A program made the translations under genes and the position numbers. Positions 27,213 through 38,714 of a stretch of 64,000 nt of DNA are shown here, piece after piece; the stretch's first letter is position 1; every line of letters starts with the position of its first letter. The stretch covers positions 1 to 64,000 of the forward strand of contig JAJPHL010000042.1 in assembly GCA_021325275.1 (NCBI GenBank), in the 5' to 3' direction. The DNA is from Terriglobia bacterium (GTDB lineage: Bacteria > Acidobacteriota > Terriglobia > JAJPHL01). The notes beneath the pieces are model-generated. The model was not told the DNA's origin. It worked only from the letters and a program-made list of their open reading frames with translations, and made no database searches.

Positions 27213-27294
27213 GACTTTAACAGGATGTACAGGATGAACCGGATAAACCTCGCTTTCATCCTGTTCATCCTGTACATCCTATTTAGTTAAAGTC
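27213..27294. repeat. Family B word-repeat hairpin (AGGATGTAC unit)
   Basis: Left arm 27213-27244 and right arm 27258-27294 are complementary apart from a 5-nt insertion in the right arm and one mismatch. Each arm is GACTTTAAC followed by tandem 9-nt words of the type AGGATGTAC and AGGATGAAC. It lies between two co-directional minus-strand genes, so it may end the M28 peptidase transcript. Confidence 0.85.
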
Positions 27295-27306
27295 GCGTGG
27301 ATCTTG

Positions 27307-28905
27307 TCAAGGTCGCGGCGTCGGAGCCGGCGCCGGCATCGCCGGCATTGTTTCCTTCGGGAATCGCGGGACCATTTCGTCGCGATTCGCCAGGTGCAGC
27401 ACGGCCGCCGCGATGATCACCGCCGAAGTCTGCGCGTCCTTCTCGACGATGCGCTCATACGTGTCGAGATTCGTATGCCACGTGTGGCTCTGATACTCCA
27501 TCGGGTCCTGCCCCATGCCCACGCCGGGCAGTCCCGCGTGATTGAAATTTGTCGAGTCGGTGCCGCCGGTCGTGCGGCTCTCCGTTGCGTTGGCGCCGCC
27601 GAATCCGAGATCCGAAAAGCCGGCGAGCGCTTCGCGCAGAATCGTCGCCGCGTCCGCGGGACCAAAAATGCTCGCGCCGCGCGCGCGTCCTGTGCCGGAA
27701 TCGATGTTGAAGTAGGCGTCGAGCTTGAAGAACTCGGGCTTGGGATCCTCCACCGTGCCGAAATGCTTCTCGACGTAGGCCTTCGACCCGAGCAATCCTT
27801 CTTCCTCTCCGCTCCACAGCGCCACGCGGACCGTGCGCCGCGGATGCGCGCCGATGGCTTGAATGATGCGCGCGGCTTCCATCATCACCGCGCAGCCGAT
27901 CGCGTTGTCGGTGGCGCCGGTGGCGGAATGCCAGGAGTCGAGGTGTCCGCCGAGCATCACCACTTCGTCGGCCTTATCCGTTCCGGGGATTTCCGCGACC
28001 GTGTTGTAGGAAGTTTTTCCATCCGGGAACCACTTGTTGACGATTTCCACTTCCATCGACACAGGTGTCCCGTCGCCGAGAATGCGCGCGATGCGTCCGT
28101 AGTCTTCGTTGCGCATCACGAGCGTGGGAATAGCCTTGTCGGCGTCGTAGCGGCGATTGTTGAAGGCGCGAATTTGCCCGTGCTCGCGCCCCGCGTCGTT
28201 AACGCGCACCGACGCGCCGTTCTGGATCAAGAAATCGTTGACGCGATTGTCCACCTGATTCGCGGTGAGCTTCGAGGGATCGTTGTCCTGCTGACCGCCG
28301 CGTCCACCACGTCCGCCGCGTCCGCCGCCGGGACCGTACGCTTCCTTCACTTGCTCGTCGGTGCGGCGCTTGGCGGGCGGCGTTTCTTGGAACGGGACCA
28401 CCGTGTGCGCGCCGACAAAAACGATTTTCCCCTTCACTTTGGTTTTCTCGGCCTCCAGGAATTTGGCGAGTTCTTCCTCGGTCGGCCGCGCCGGCGGAAC
28501 GAGTTGGTAAACCTCCGCCTTCACCACGCCTCTCGTGCTGGGCGTCCAGGCGAGAACTTCGGCTACCAGCGAGTCCTTCACCGGCGACGTAACATACGCG
28601 ACCTGGCGCTCATTCACCCAGCCGGGATGTCCGAAATCCCATTCCTCGAGATGCGCGTTCTTGAATCCCCAAGAGGTCATTTCCTTCAGCGCCCATTCGG
28701 CGGCCGCTTTGTGATTGGGCGAGCCGGTAAGGCGCGGACCATACACGTCGGTGAGGAAATGCATCGTGTGCATGATCTTCGAGTGATCCATGCCTTCCGT
28801 GCGGATCCTCGATTGGATGTCGGTATCGACTTTTTCCGCCGCCATGAAAACGAGGGCGGCCAGAAGTAATCCCGGAATGAAAAGAAGCAGCGCAGTTTTT
28901 CTCAT
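27307..28905 (-). CDS. Secreted M28-family zinc aminopeptidase
   Basis: A 532-residue exported metallopeptidase: signal/anchor helix (1-22), a PA-like insert domain (about 125-260, which includes a Gly-rich run) and an M28 catalytic domain (about 270-500). The co-catalytic zinc ligands are visible: [26 protein letters not shown] with the Glu pair, NIDSGTGR, and the late His in [10 protein letters not shown]. It probably trims peptides in the periplasm for uptake. The family B hairpin follows its stop by 13 bp. Confidence 0.9.
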   Translation of the reverse strand: MRKTALLLFIPGLLLAALVFMAAEKVDTDIQSRIRTEGMDHSKIMHTMHFLTDVYGPRLTGSPNHKAAAEWALKEMTSWGFKNAHLEEWDFGHPGWVNERQVAYVTSPVKDSLVAEVLAWTPSTRGVVKAEVYQLVPPARPTEEELAKFLEAEKTKVKGKIVFVGAHTVVPFQETPPAKRRTDEQVKEAYGPGGGRGGRGGRGGQQDNDPSKLTANQVDNRVNDFLIQNGASVRVNDAGREHGQIRAFNNRRYDADKAIPTLVMRNEDYGRIARILGDGTPVSMEVEIVNKWFPDGKTSYNTVAEIPGTDKADEVVMLGGHLDSWHSATGATDNAIGCAVMMEAARIIQAIGAHPRRTVRVALWSGEEEGLLGSKAYVEKHFGTVEDPKPEFFKLDAYFNIDSGTGRARGASIFGPADAATILREALAGFSDLGFGGANATESRTTGGTDSTNFNHAGLPGVGMGQDPMEYQSHTWHTNLDTYERIVEKDAQTSAVIIAAAVLHLANRDEMVPRFPKETMPAMPAPAPTPRP

Positions 28906-29013
28906 GGCGGCGAGTTTATCGCACGCCGATCCTCGGATTCAATCAGCTCTTCCCGGGAAGCTAAGCACGACCATGGGTTCAAGTTGCTGGACTCGCCGGG
29001 GCGCGAACAGCTA

Positions 29014-29313
29014 TTATCTGACTCTTCTCAAATTGCAAAGTTGAATCCAAGCGCTAACTGCAATCACAACGCAAACAACGAATGGGACGAACAAAGCCAT
29101 CGAGAGAAGCAATAGATTCTTGCCTACCGATTCCCAGTGAGCGTGCTGAGAGTGCCCATCCAAGAACGGCAAGACCAATGCACAACTCAGAACGAATGCT
29201 CCCGTCGCCAGGACTGCTCGCCCTCCCCACAAATGAAAATACCGTTCTGCATCACGCAGAACCTCAGCCAAATCCTTCTTGCTAGCAGGACCAGCGTAAT
29301 CGTCGAAAGTCAT
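29014..29313 (-). CDS. Small membrane protein (99 aa), unknown
   Basis: A protein of about 99 residues with two transmembrane segments (about 32-50 and 66-90) and a charged N-terminus containing SKKDLAEVLRDAERYFHLWG. No family recognised. The ATG at 29313 is preceded by GGAG at 10 nt and is chosen over the one at 29334. Base composition is lower in GC than the neighbourhood, as in the toxin-antitoxin pair next to it. Confidence 0.55.
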   Translation of the reverse strand: MTFDDYAGPASKKDLAEVLRDAERYFHLWGGRAVLATGAFVLSCALVLPFLDGHSQHAHWESVGKNLLLLSMALFVPFVVCVVIAVSAWIQLCNLRRVR

Positions 29314-29398
29314 ACGAATCTGACTCCAAATCATTCAGCTGATTGCGCGGCATGTCGCGTAGTCTCAAGCAACACACTCACTCGACCAATCAACCTCC

Positions 29399-29716
29399 CT
29401 ATAGATCATCATCGTGAATCGGGCGTCGCGCGCCATGATATACGCGCAGAACGGTAACTTTATGTCGCCGATTGTCAACGTGAAAGATGATTCGATGGGA
29501 TGCATGGATGAGATGGCGGATTTCAGTTGAAAACTCCTCGGCTTCTGGAATCCGCGGACACCGACGTGGCATCTTCTCCAAAGAGAAGATCGCCGCCATC
29601 AATTCGCGGAACCATCGACGCGCCGCCTGCTCCGCGCTCTTCTCCATCCGAAGAAACCGAACGTACTCTTCCGCATCGATCAGCGCGGCGTCGGAAATCT
29701 CAATCTGGTATGCCAA
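29399..29716 (-). CDS. ParE/RelE-superfamily toxin
   Basis: A 105-residue toxin of the RelE/ParE fold: YQIEISDAALIDAEEYVRFL at the start, then RRWFRELMAAIFSLEKMPRRC, then IRHLIHASHRIIFHVDNRRH and VTVLRVYHGARRP. It would inhibit either gyrase (ParE) or translation (RelE); the sequence does not decide. It overlaps the antitoxin gene by 17 bp and is translated after it. Confidence 0.88.
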   Translation of the reverse strand: MAYQIEISDAALIDAEEYVRFLRMEKSAEQAARRWFRELMAAIFSLEKMPRRCPRIPEAEEFSTEIRHLIHASHRIIFHVDNRRHKVTVLRVYHGARRPIHDDDL

Positions 29717-29990
29717 GTTTGACTTGCAGCGCCTTTAGCGCTCTACGTGCGTTATGGACGCGCCCTTCCGCGACGTCGGTCAGGCCCGCCCGAATCGCCT
29801 CGACACTTTCCATTCGTTCCAATCGCTGCAACATCTGCTGATAGGACGCCGCATCCTGCACGATAAGTTCAGCCTTTCCATTCACCGTGAGCACGACGGC
29901 GCGCTTCGACCGTCGCATCCGTTTCAGGAACGAGACCGTGTCGCGCTTAAAGTCCGTTAGCGGATGAATGTCTTCGGCTAGATTGACCAT
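29700..29990 (-). CDS. Phd/YefM-type antitoxin
   Basis: A 96-residue antitoxin. The N-terminal half, IHPLTDFKRDTVSFLKRM and VVLTVNGKAELIVQDAASYQ, is the Phd/YefM DNA-binding and dimerisation fold; the C-terminal half (about 55-96) would wrap the toxin. First gene of the two-gene operon. A perfect inverted repeat 22 bp upstream (30013-30028) is the likely autoregulatory operator. Confidence 0.88.
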   Translation of the reverse strand: MVNLAEDIHPLTDFKRDTVSFLKRMRRSKRAVVLTVNGKAELIVQDAASYQQMLQRLERMESVEAIRAGLTDVAEGRVHNARRALKALQVKLGIPD

Positions 29991-30012
29991 ACGGGAGCCT
30001 CGAATTGAATTC

Positions 30013-30028
30013 GCATCTTTTAAGATGC
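30013..30028 (-). promoter_or_regulatory. Probable toxin-antitoxin operator
   Basis: GCATCTT-TT-AAGATGC, a perfect 7-bp inverted repeat with a 2-bp centre, stands 22 bp before the antitoxin ATG. Phd/YefM antitoxins repress their own promoters by binding short palindromes in this position. Confidence 0.6.
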
Positions 30029-30089
30029 TATCTTAGCTCAAGGCGACGGGTCAAGGCCAGGTTGAGCTCCGCGGTGACGGCCTGCGACT

Positions 30090-31967
30090 TTATCGAGAGC
30101 CAGACCCCAGTTTCGCGAGCTCCGCCTTCGCCTCCGCGAAATTCGGATGATTTCGCAGCGCGATTTCCAGTTCCCGTTGCGCCCTCGCCGGATCGCCCAT
30201 GTGCTCCGCGCACACACCCAAGCCGTAGTGACCGATGTAGGCAAACGGCTGCCGCCCCGCGGGATCGAGTTCTAATCCACTGTGGAACGCATTCAGCGCG
30301 GCCGGATAGTTCTGGATGTCAAGGTAGGTGAGTCCCAGGTTCAGCCACGCCTCTTCAAAGTTCGGCCGCAGCGCCACGGCGCGCTGCAACATGCCCAGCG
30401 CCGCTTCGTAGTTGCGTTCTTGTCTGCGATAGACGGCCAAATTATTCATGGGCAGCGTGAAATCGGGACGCATGTTCAGCGCTTTTTCGTAAGCACGCTC
30501 GGCGGCCGGGTCTTGTCCTGAGTTTTCGAGCGCCCGGCCCATGTTGTAGTAAATGTCCGGCTTGTCGGGCTCGAGCGCCAGCGCTTGCACGAACTCGGCG
30601 ATCGCCTCACGATGCTTACCTTGCAATTCATACGCGCCGCCGAGCGAATTGCGCAGCGACGCCAGCCCCGGATACTGATTGAGCGTGACCGTGTACAGGC
30701 GAATGTCGTCGCGCCAATCGGGCGTGCGCTGCCATCCGATATTTGCGTAAACGCCGAGCAGCGCGGCGTACAGCGCCCACGCGAGCACCGGCGTTTCGAG
30801 CAGGAATCCCCACGCCCATGCGGCGATCCACACGAATCCGACGCTTGGAAGATAGAGATAGCGCTCCGTGAACACGTTTTCGCCGACACCGTTGATGTTC
30901 ATCACCGGAATCAGCGGCAACAGAATCACCAACAGCGCGAATGACAGCGCAGGCTTGCCGCGCCGCCACAAAAAAACTCCAGCCACGCACGTTGCGATCG
31001 CGGCCAGCGATGCGGCGACGGCGATGCCGAAGTCGCGCGTCGGGTGATAGACGTGAAAGTAGCTCAAGTCCGGCGGAAAAATCAGGCTGGCGAGATAGTG
31101 TCCCATCAGCGTGATCATGCTGAGGACGAGCGTGGCGCCCGAGAGAAAGAAGTGTCCGCCCTGGGCCGGCGCGAGACTGCCGAGCGCATAGAAACGCATC
31201 GCCAGATAAAACGCGAACGCGCCGCCCAGCGAAAAATACATTCCGCGATTCCGCCAGATTTCCCGTGGCGTGCGAGCGAGATACAGCCACTCGTACGCCA
31301 CGAGAAGCGCCGGCACGACCACCGCCGTTTCCTTCGTAAACATCGCAAGCAAGAAGAGCGCCGTGTGTAAGGCGATCTGCCCTGGCGACGGCCGCGCGTC
31401 TTGCTCGGTGAACAGCAACAGGATCACGAGGGTCACGAGCGTCATGAAAATGTCCGGCAGCACCGCGACCCACACCACTGCCTCGTTGTGAATCGGATGC
31501 ACGGCAAACAGCGCGCCGGCGGCGAAGGCCAGCCGCCAGTCTTTCAGAAAGTGAACGCCGAGGCGATACACCAGCAGCGTGTTGGCGGCATGGATCGCCA
31601 ACATCACCGCATGAAACCATACGGCATTGAAATTCCCCACCGAGTACAGCAGCATGTACAGCAGAATCTGGATCGGGCGGTAGTAGTTCGACGGCGTCGC
31701 GCCCACGGGCTTCGAGAAAGCCCAAATGTCCTGGCCGAAAACCTTTAGCGTCTCGCGATAGTTTGTCACCAGCGGATTCGAAAGGAGCTGGGAATCGTCG
31801 TCGGCGGCAAACCCGTTGCCCAGCGCGTTCGAGTAGACGCCTACCGCCAGAACTGCCAGGGCCAGATAGGGCCAAACGTCCACCCAAGTCCATTTCCCAG
31901 AGGGGGGCGCGGGCCTTTCCAAAGGAGTCGAGGCCAAGGCGGCCTTCTTGCGATTTCGTTTCGCCAC
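30090..31967 (-). CDS. TMTC-like membrane protein with C-terminal TPR repeats, second copy
   Basis: A 625-residue protein with a Lys/Arg-rich N-terminus, about 10-11 transmembrane segments (residues 30-410) and five or six TPR repeats (about 420-615). The first loop reads ALGNGFAADDDSQL, with the acidic cluster of GT-C glycosyltransferases. HAVMLAIHAANTLLVYRLG and FAVHPIHNEAVVWVAVLP match the paralogue at 3323-4963. Likely role: protein or lipid glycosylation at the outer face of the inner membrane. It is divergent from the small basic peptide and kinase that start at 32098. Confidence 0.78.
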   Translation of the reverse strand: MAKRNRKKAALASTPLERPAPPSGKWTWVDVWPYLALAVLAVGVYSNALGNGFAADDDSQLLSNPLVTNYRETLKVFGQDIWAFSKPVGATPSNYYRPIQILLYMLLYSVGNFNAVWFHAVMLAIHAANTLLVYRLGVHFLKDWRLAFAAGALFAVHPIHNEAVVWVAVLPDIFMTLVTLVILLLFTEQDARPSPGQIALHTALFLLAMFTKETAVVVPALLVAYEWLYLARTPREIWRNRGMYFSLGGAFAFYLAMRFYALGSLAPAQGGHFFLSGATLVLSMITLMGHYLASLIFPPDLSYFHVYHPTRDFGIAVAASLAAIATCVAGVFLWRRGKPALSFALLVILLPLIPVMNINGVGENVFTERYLYLPSVGFVWIAAWAWGFLLETPVLAWALYAALLGVYANIGWQRTPDWRDDIRLYTVTLNQYPGLASLRNSLGGAYELQGKHREAIAEFVQALALEPDKPDIYYNMGRALENSGQDPAAERAYEKALNMRPDFTLPMNNLAVYRRQERNYEAALGMLQRAVALRPNFEEAWLNLGLTYLDIQNYPAALNAFHSGLELDPAGRQPFAYIGHYGLGVCAEHMGDPARAQRELEIALRNHPNFAEAKAELAKLGSGSR

Positions 31968-32097
31968 GCTCTGGCTATTCTATGTTGGGCGAGCAGCGGG
32001 CGGGAAGGGAGTTAACCCGCAATGTAGCTAAATGGATAGGTGATACCCACCGAAAGATTGCCACGTGCCGACGGCGTTTTCCCGCTATCATCCTCAA

Positions 32098-32289
32098 ATG
32101 CACTACTTCAGGGCTCTTATTACCACCGCGCTGCTGGCCATGGTGGTTGTCGGCAGCGCTGCCGCGGAGCGCCACGCGCTACCGGCGAAACACGCTTCCA
32201 ATCGTCATTTCTTCGTGAAGCACAAATCGGCTCGCCACAAGGCGCACAAGGCGGGATTCCATATGGTTCCGCGTCACCGCTCCAACTAA
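32098..32289 (+). CDS. Small secreted His/Lys/Arg-rich peptide (63 aa)
   Basis: A 63-residue protein: signal peptide (FRALITTALLAMVVVGSAAA) and a mature part of about 40 residues in which Lys, Arg and His make up nearly half (for example FFVKHKSARHKAHKAGFH) and acidic residues are almost absent. Its stop codon overlaps the kinase start codon as TAATG, so the two genes should be translationally coupled. No family recognised. It may bind a polyanion such as cell-surface glycan, or may be a ligand of the kinase's extracytoplasmic region. Confidence 0.65.
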   Translation: MHYFRALITTALLAMVVVGSAAAERHALPAKHASNRHFFVKHKSARHKAHKAGFHMVPRHRSN

Positions 32290-34772
32290 TGGATTTCGGC
32301 GACCAGCCGACAATCGACGACACATCACGGCCTAGTTCCGGGCCGTCTTCCTACACTTTACCTGCGCGCTATGAACCGCTCGAGAAACTGGGCGAAGGCG
32401 GCATGGGTGTGGTCGTAAAGGCGCGCGACCGCGAGACCGGTGAGTTGCTCGCGGTGAAATTGCTGCGTCCGGAAATCGCCGCCGACCCACAGGCTCTCGA
32501 GCGTTTCAAGAACGAACTGCGTCTCGCCCGCAAGATCACGCATAAAAATGTCTGTCGCATCCACGAATTCCAGCGCGAAGGCGGCCTGGCGTGCATCGCG
32601 ATGGAGTTTGTGGACGGGGAAAGCCTGCGCCACGTCTTGAACCGGCGGCAGGGGATTTCTATTTGCCAAGGACTCGAGTGGTCGAAGCAATTTCTCTCGG
32701 GCCTCGCCGAAGCGCACGCGCAAGACGTGACGCACCGCGATCTCAAGCCGGAGAACTTGATGATCACGCGTACGGGCGAGCTGAAGATCATGGACTTCGG
32801 CATCGCGCGCACGGCGGAATCCACCATGACGCGCATGGGCGCGATGATCGGCACGCCCGCCTACATGAGTCCCGAGCAGGCGGAGGGAAATCCGGTCGAC
32901 GTGCGCAGCGATATTTACTCGGCGGGCTTGATCCTTTACGAAATTTTCTCGGGTTCGATGTGCTTCCGCGCCGAGACTCCCATCGCGACGGCGATGATGC
33001 AGGTACGCGCCAAGCCGCGTCCGCCACGGGAGATCGACCCCGACATGCCCGCACGAATCGAGCGCGTAATTCTGAAGTGCATCGAAAAGGCGCCGGCTGA
33101 TCGCTACGCGTCGGTCGCGGCGGTCGCGGCGGCGCTGGACGAAGCGGATGTTACTCCACGCGTTTCTTCGGCCCCGCACAATTTGCGCGAAATCGCGTTG
33201 CCGGTCCACATGACGCGATGGACGCGCTCTGATTGGGTTTTGTCGGCGGCGGCGATCGCGGCAATGGCCGTGTTCCTTTTCCTATTCGATCACACGCTGC
33301 CGTACGGGATCTACGCGTCGCACGTTCCCGCGAGCGCGCTCGAAGACGGCAAGAAAATCATCGAGAAATTCGCTCCGGGAACCACGAACCCGGATTGTCG
33401 CTTGAGGCTAGGAACCATCCGCGGGAAAAATTTTCCGAATCAAGTGTTTGCCCAAAGCCTGAATGTCGTCGTAGGCACCGCTCCGTGGTCTCCTGGATGG
33501 ATTGTGAATTGCGACCAGAGCGGCGTAGTCGTTGACGCGCAGGGGAAAGCCTTGGTCGTTTTCTGGCGTCCGAGCCAAAAACCGAGTGCGAATTCCTTCG
33601 GCACGCCCTCCGAGGCGGCGGCGCTGGTTCAAAAGGCAGTACTCGATTGTTTTGGTATCAACTTGGCCGGAACCGCACCCATTCCTCTGACCTTCGATCC
33701 TACCAACAACCTGTGGACGCGGGCCGGAACGAAGGAAATCATGGGCGGAGGAAATATAATCCCTACCGTTTGGGAACGCAAGGTCGAAAAAAGCGCCTAT
33801 CAAGAGCGCATTCAGGCCTTTGCCCAAGGCGGCCAGCTATACGAGATTCGCCGCGAAGCAGCGGCCCGGTTTTTGCCTGATGCGGACTTTCCGTTCCGCA
33901 ACGATCGTTGGGAGATCGCGGGTATGTGGCGCGAAGGCTTTCTCGCGCTCCTCGCGCTTGCAAGTTTCGTCCTGGCGGTCTTTCGCGGTCTCTACCGAAA
34001 GACCGTTCCTGTGCTTTGGATCTTAAGCGCTCTTGTCGCGCTGGCGGCGACGTTGGCGACCTCCGACGCCTTTCCGCATCCTCCCGTTTTCATTGTGGTT
34101 TTGTTGGCCGCCTTCGGTTTCTTGTCACCCGCTTACGACTATTTGCTGCGGATTCTGCCCGACAAACTCAAGACGACCTTGGAACCCGCCGAGCGTCCCG
34201 CTGCATTATCCGTTTTGCGCGGCGCGTTCGTTGGGCTGATCATCATGGCGGTGCAGTTGTCGGCTTTGCTAGCTTTAGGCAACAGGCGATTGGCCTCAGC
34301 GAGCACCGACTGGTTCGAAGCGCTGGGCGGCAATCCCGCGGCGGCAATTACGTTTGCGCTGGCCGCGCCACTGGTCGGAGCATGGATGCTGATCGCTTGG
34401 CCCGTCGCGATATTCTATCGGGTCAGGACGAACGCGCCGATGATTCTAGCGAACATTTCGTTGTTATGGATTTTCGGCGCGGTCTCGTTCCCAGGCTTAT
34501 CGATTTTTCCGACGCTGCCGTATTTCCTCTGGTGCGGCGTTCAAGGACTGGTGTTTGGCGCGGTCTTCCTGCGCTACGATTTGCTGACGACCTGGATTGC
34601 CATGTTCACCGTGGAAACGTGGCTGATCGCGTTTGCGCTGTATCGCTATTTCGAGGCCACACAGATTGGCCCCAACATCGCGGTGATCGCTTTGTGGCTG
34701 GTGATTGTTCTGGCCGCTGCGGCGAGTTGGCTACGCCCGCAGTTCCGCCGTGTCGCGGACGTTTTCGGCTGA
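32289..34772 (+). CDS. Ser/Thr protein kinase with polytopic C-terminal membrane domain
   Basis: An 827-residue protein. The kinase domain (28-285) is complete: GEGGMGVVVK loop, K57 in LAVK, HRDLKPEN with D151, DFG at 169-171, and TPAYMSPEQAEG. A transmembrane helix (about 315-335) leads to an extracytoplasmic region (about 340-535), then about eight further transmembrane segments (546-815) with no recognised family. It starts within the stop codon of the 63-aa secreted peptide. Its kinase domain is a close paralogue of that at 11926-14115 (shared RFKNELRLARKITHKNVCRI-type block). The convergent VWA gene ends 7 bp away. Confidence 0.9.
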   Translation: MDFGDQPTIDDTSRPSSGPSSYTLPARYEPLEKLGEGGMGVVVKARDRETGELLAVKLLRPEIAADPQALERFKNELRLARKITHKNVCRIHEFQREGGLACIAMEFVDGESLRHVLNRRQGISICQGLEWSKQFLSGLAEAHAQDVTHRDLKPENLMITRTGELKIMDFGIARTAESTMTRMGAMIGTPAYMSPEQAEGNPVDVRSDIYSAGLILYEIFSGSMCFRAETPIATAMMQVRAKPRPPREIDPDMPARIERVILKCIEKAPADRYASVAAVAAALDEADVTPRVSSAPHNLREIALPVHMTRWTRSDWVLSAAAIAAMAVFLFLFDHTLPYGIYASHVPASALEDGKKIIEKFAPGTTNPDCRLRLGTIRGKNFPNQVFAQSLNVVVGTAPWSPGWIVNCDQSGVVVDAQGKALVVFWRPSQKPSANSFGTPSEAAALVQKAVLDCFGINLAGTAPIPLTFDPTNNLWTRAGTKEIMGGGNIIPTVWERKVEKSAYQERIQAFAQGGQLYEIRREAAARFLPDADFPFRNDRWEIAGMWREGFLALLALASFVLAVFRGLYRKTVPVLWILSALVALAATLATSDAFPHPPVFIVVLLAAFGFLSPAYDYLLRILPDKLKTTLEPAERPAALSVLRGAFVGLIIMAVQLSALLALGNRRLASASTDWFEALGGNPAAAITFALAAPLVGAWMLIAWPVAIFYRVRTNAPMILANISLLWIFGAVSFPGLSIFPTLPYFLWCGVQGLVFGAVFLRYDLLTTWIAMFTVETWLIAFALYRYFEATQIGPNIAVIALWLVIVLAAAASWLRPQFRRVADVFG

Positions 34773-34779
34773 GGATTCG

Positions 34780-35856
34780 CTACTGCGTCGGTGCGTAATA
34801 CCCCGTGCGCGCGTAGGCGTGCAGCGGAGGCAATCCACGAGGCGGCTTCAACCTTACTTGGATCTTGCGCCACCGGCCGTCACGCGTGGGATTCGTGGGC
34901 CGGTATCCAATCACGTACTGATTTCGCAATTCGAGCGCGATCTTGCCGGCTACGTCAGGAAGCTCGCTCAAGTTATCCACGGGGAACTGGCGGCCGCCGG
35001 TCGTTTCGGCGACATCGGTAAGGAGCGAAGGTCCGGAAAGTTCTTCCGGCGTGCGCCCGCGCGAAGCGAACGGTTCAAAAATCCCGATCGCGTAAATCTG
35101 TACGTCGGCTTCCTTCACCATGTTCTTGATTTCGTTTTCCGTGTAGCGGCTGTGATTGTCGCCGCCGTCGGAGAGGATCAGGATGGCCTTCTTCTGATTC
35201 TTGGCGTGCCGCATTTGGTTCAGCGACAAGTAAATCGCGTCGAGCAGCGCGGTGCGTCCATGCGGCTGCGAGAAATTCAGCTTGTTCTGCATCTCGTCGA
35301 CGTCGCCGGTGAAGTCGGAGAGCAGGCGCGGCGAATCGTTGAAGTCGACGAGACAAAATTCGTCTGCGGGATTCGCGGTTTTGAAGAATTGCATCGCGGC
35401 CATGCGCGCGCGATTGATCTTGTTACCCATGCTGCCGCTGGCGTCGAAGACCACGCCCATGGAAAGCGGGACGTCCTCGGCGCTGAACTGGATAATCTTC
35501 TGTTCTTCTTTTTCCTCGAAGATTTGGAAGTGCTCTTTCTCGAGGCCCGTCACCAATCGATTCATGGAGTCGGTGACCGTGACGTTCACCAGCACCATGT
35601 TGACGTCCATTTGGATCGGACGCTGGTGGTCTTTGTCGGAAGCTTTGGAATCCTTGGAAGCGAGCCCGGTGGGCTTGGCGGTGTCACCTACACCGGCGCC
35701 TGCGGCGGCAGCCTTGGCGATGTCCGCCGGATTGGCGGCATTCTGTTCGGCGTTTTGCTGGGCTCTGGCGGAAACCTGCAACGCGATGACGGCCACAATC
35801 AACGCTGCAATACTACCCAGAAAAAAGCATGCGGATCGTACCGGTCTGCGCCGCAT
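34780..35856 (-). CDS. TIGR03436 VWFA-related secreted protein, second copy
   Basis: A 358-residue secreted protein: signal peptide/anchor (about 1-33), Gln/Ala-rich linker, and a VWA domain with complete MIDAS (FDASGSMG, GRTALLDA, ILSDGGDNHS). C-terminal part LELRNQYVIGYRPTNP and end RTGYYAPTQ follow the family pattern. The start is the ATG at 35856, with GGAGGGG 6 nt upstream; the frame from 35880 is longer but lacks this site. Longer at the N-terminus than its paralogue at 14134-15030. Confidence 0.9.
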   Translation of the reverse strand: MRRRPVRSACFFLGSIAALIVAVIALQVSARAQQNAEQNAANPADIAKAAAAGAGVGDTAKPTGLASKDSKASDKDHQRPIQMDVNMVLVNVTVTDSMNRLVTGLEKEHFQIFEEKEEQKIIQFSAEDVPLSMGVVFDASGSMGNKINRARMAAMQFFKTANPADEFCLVDFNDSPRLLSDFTGDVDEMQNKLNFSQPHGRTALLDAIYLSLNQMRHAKNQKKAILILSDGGDNHSRYTENEIKNMVKEADVQIYAIGIFEPFASRGRTPEELSGPSLLTDVAETTGGRQFPVDNLSELPDVAGKIALELRNQYVIGYRPTNPTRDGRWRKIQVRLKPPRGLPPLHAYARTGYYAPTQ

Positions 35857-35910
35857 GAGATCCCCTCCATTGGTGATCATACTCCCGCGCTCGGTGTGTT
35901 ACAATACCCC

Positions 35911-35957
35911 GTACCTAGTTTTGACAGGATTATTTTTCCGATCCCCCAAATAGGTAC
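35911..35957. promoter_or_regulatory. Inverted repeat GTACCTA-N33-TAGGTAC
   Basis: Perfect 7-bp arms at 35911-35917 and 35951-35957 in the 169-bp gap between the divergent VWA and kdsB genes. A TTGACA hexamer at 35921-35926 lies between the arms, but no good -10 follows at standard spacing. The GTAC-type half-site is shared with the repeats upstream of the PEP-CTERM gene. Confidence 0.35.
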
Positions 35958-36025
35958 TAGTCCCTATTTCTTAGTTGCGAGCCGCGGTTTAGACTGCGGA
36001 TTCACATAAGGAGCTGGACGCCATA

Positions 36026-38465
<2,440 letters not shown>

Positions 38466-38469
38466 CCGA

Positions 38470-38664
38470 ATGACCAAGTCGAGAAAGCTTAAGGCGAAAC
38501 TCGATCACGAGCGTCGCATCGAGTTGTGGACTTGCTCAAATTGCGGATGGACGAAAATGCCGGAGAACCGCCAGACTGGTCCCACGGCGAATACACTCCG
38601 GGCATTCGACGAGCATCGTTGCGAGGATTATCCAGAGGCGCGGCGGCCGTTAGAGAGTCAGTAG
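38470..38664 (+). CDS. Small CxxC zinc-ribbon-like protein (64 aa)
   Basis: A 64-residue basic protein with WTCSNCGWTK at 20-29 and DEHRCEDYPE at 47-56. Two Cys plus a downstream His/Cys pair could bind one zinc ion. It has a Lys/Arg-rich N-terminus. A purine-rich ribosome-binding stretch overlaps the end of pyrG, so it is probably the last gene of the kdsB-pyrG operon. Family unknown. Confidence 0.55.
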   Translation: MTKSRKLKAKLDHERRIELWTCSNCGWTKMPENRQTGPTANTLRAFDEHRCEDYPEARRPLESQ

Positions 38665-38714
38665 CGCCTACTTGGTCCATGAGCGGAATCGACGTTCGTC
38701 AACAATGATGGAGC

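Noticed and set aside
27304-28869. A 521-residue plus-strand ORF opposite the M28 peptidase
   Set aside because: Composition of a mirror frame; the peptidase zinc ligands are on the minus strand.
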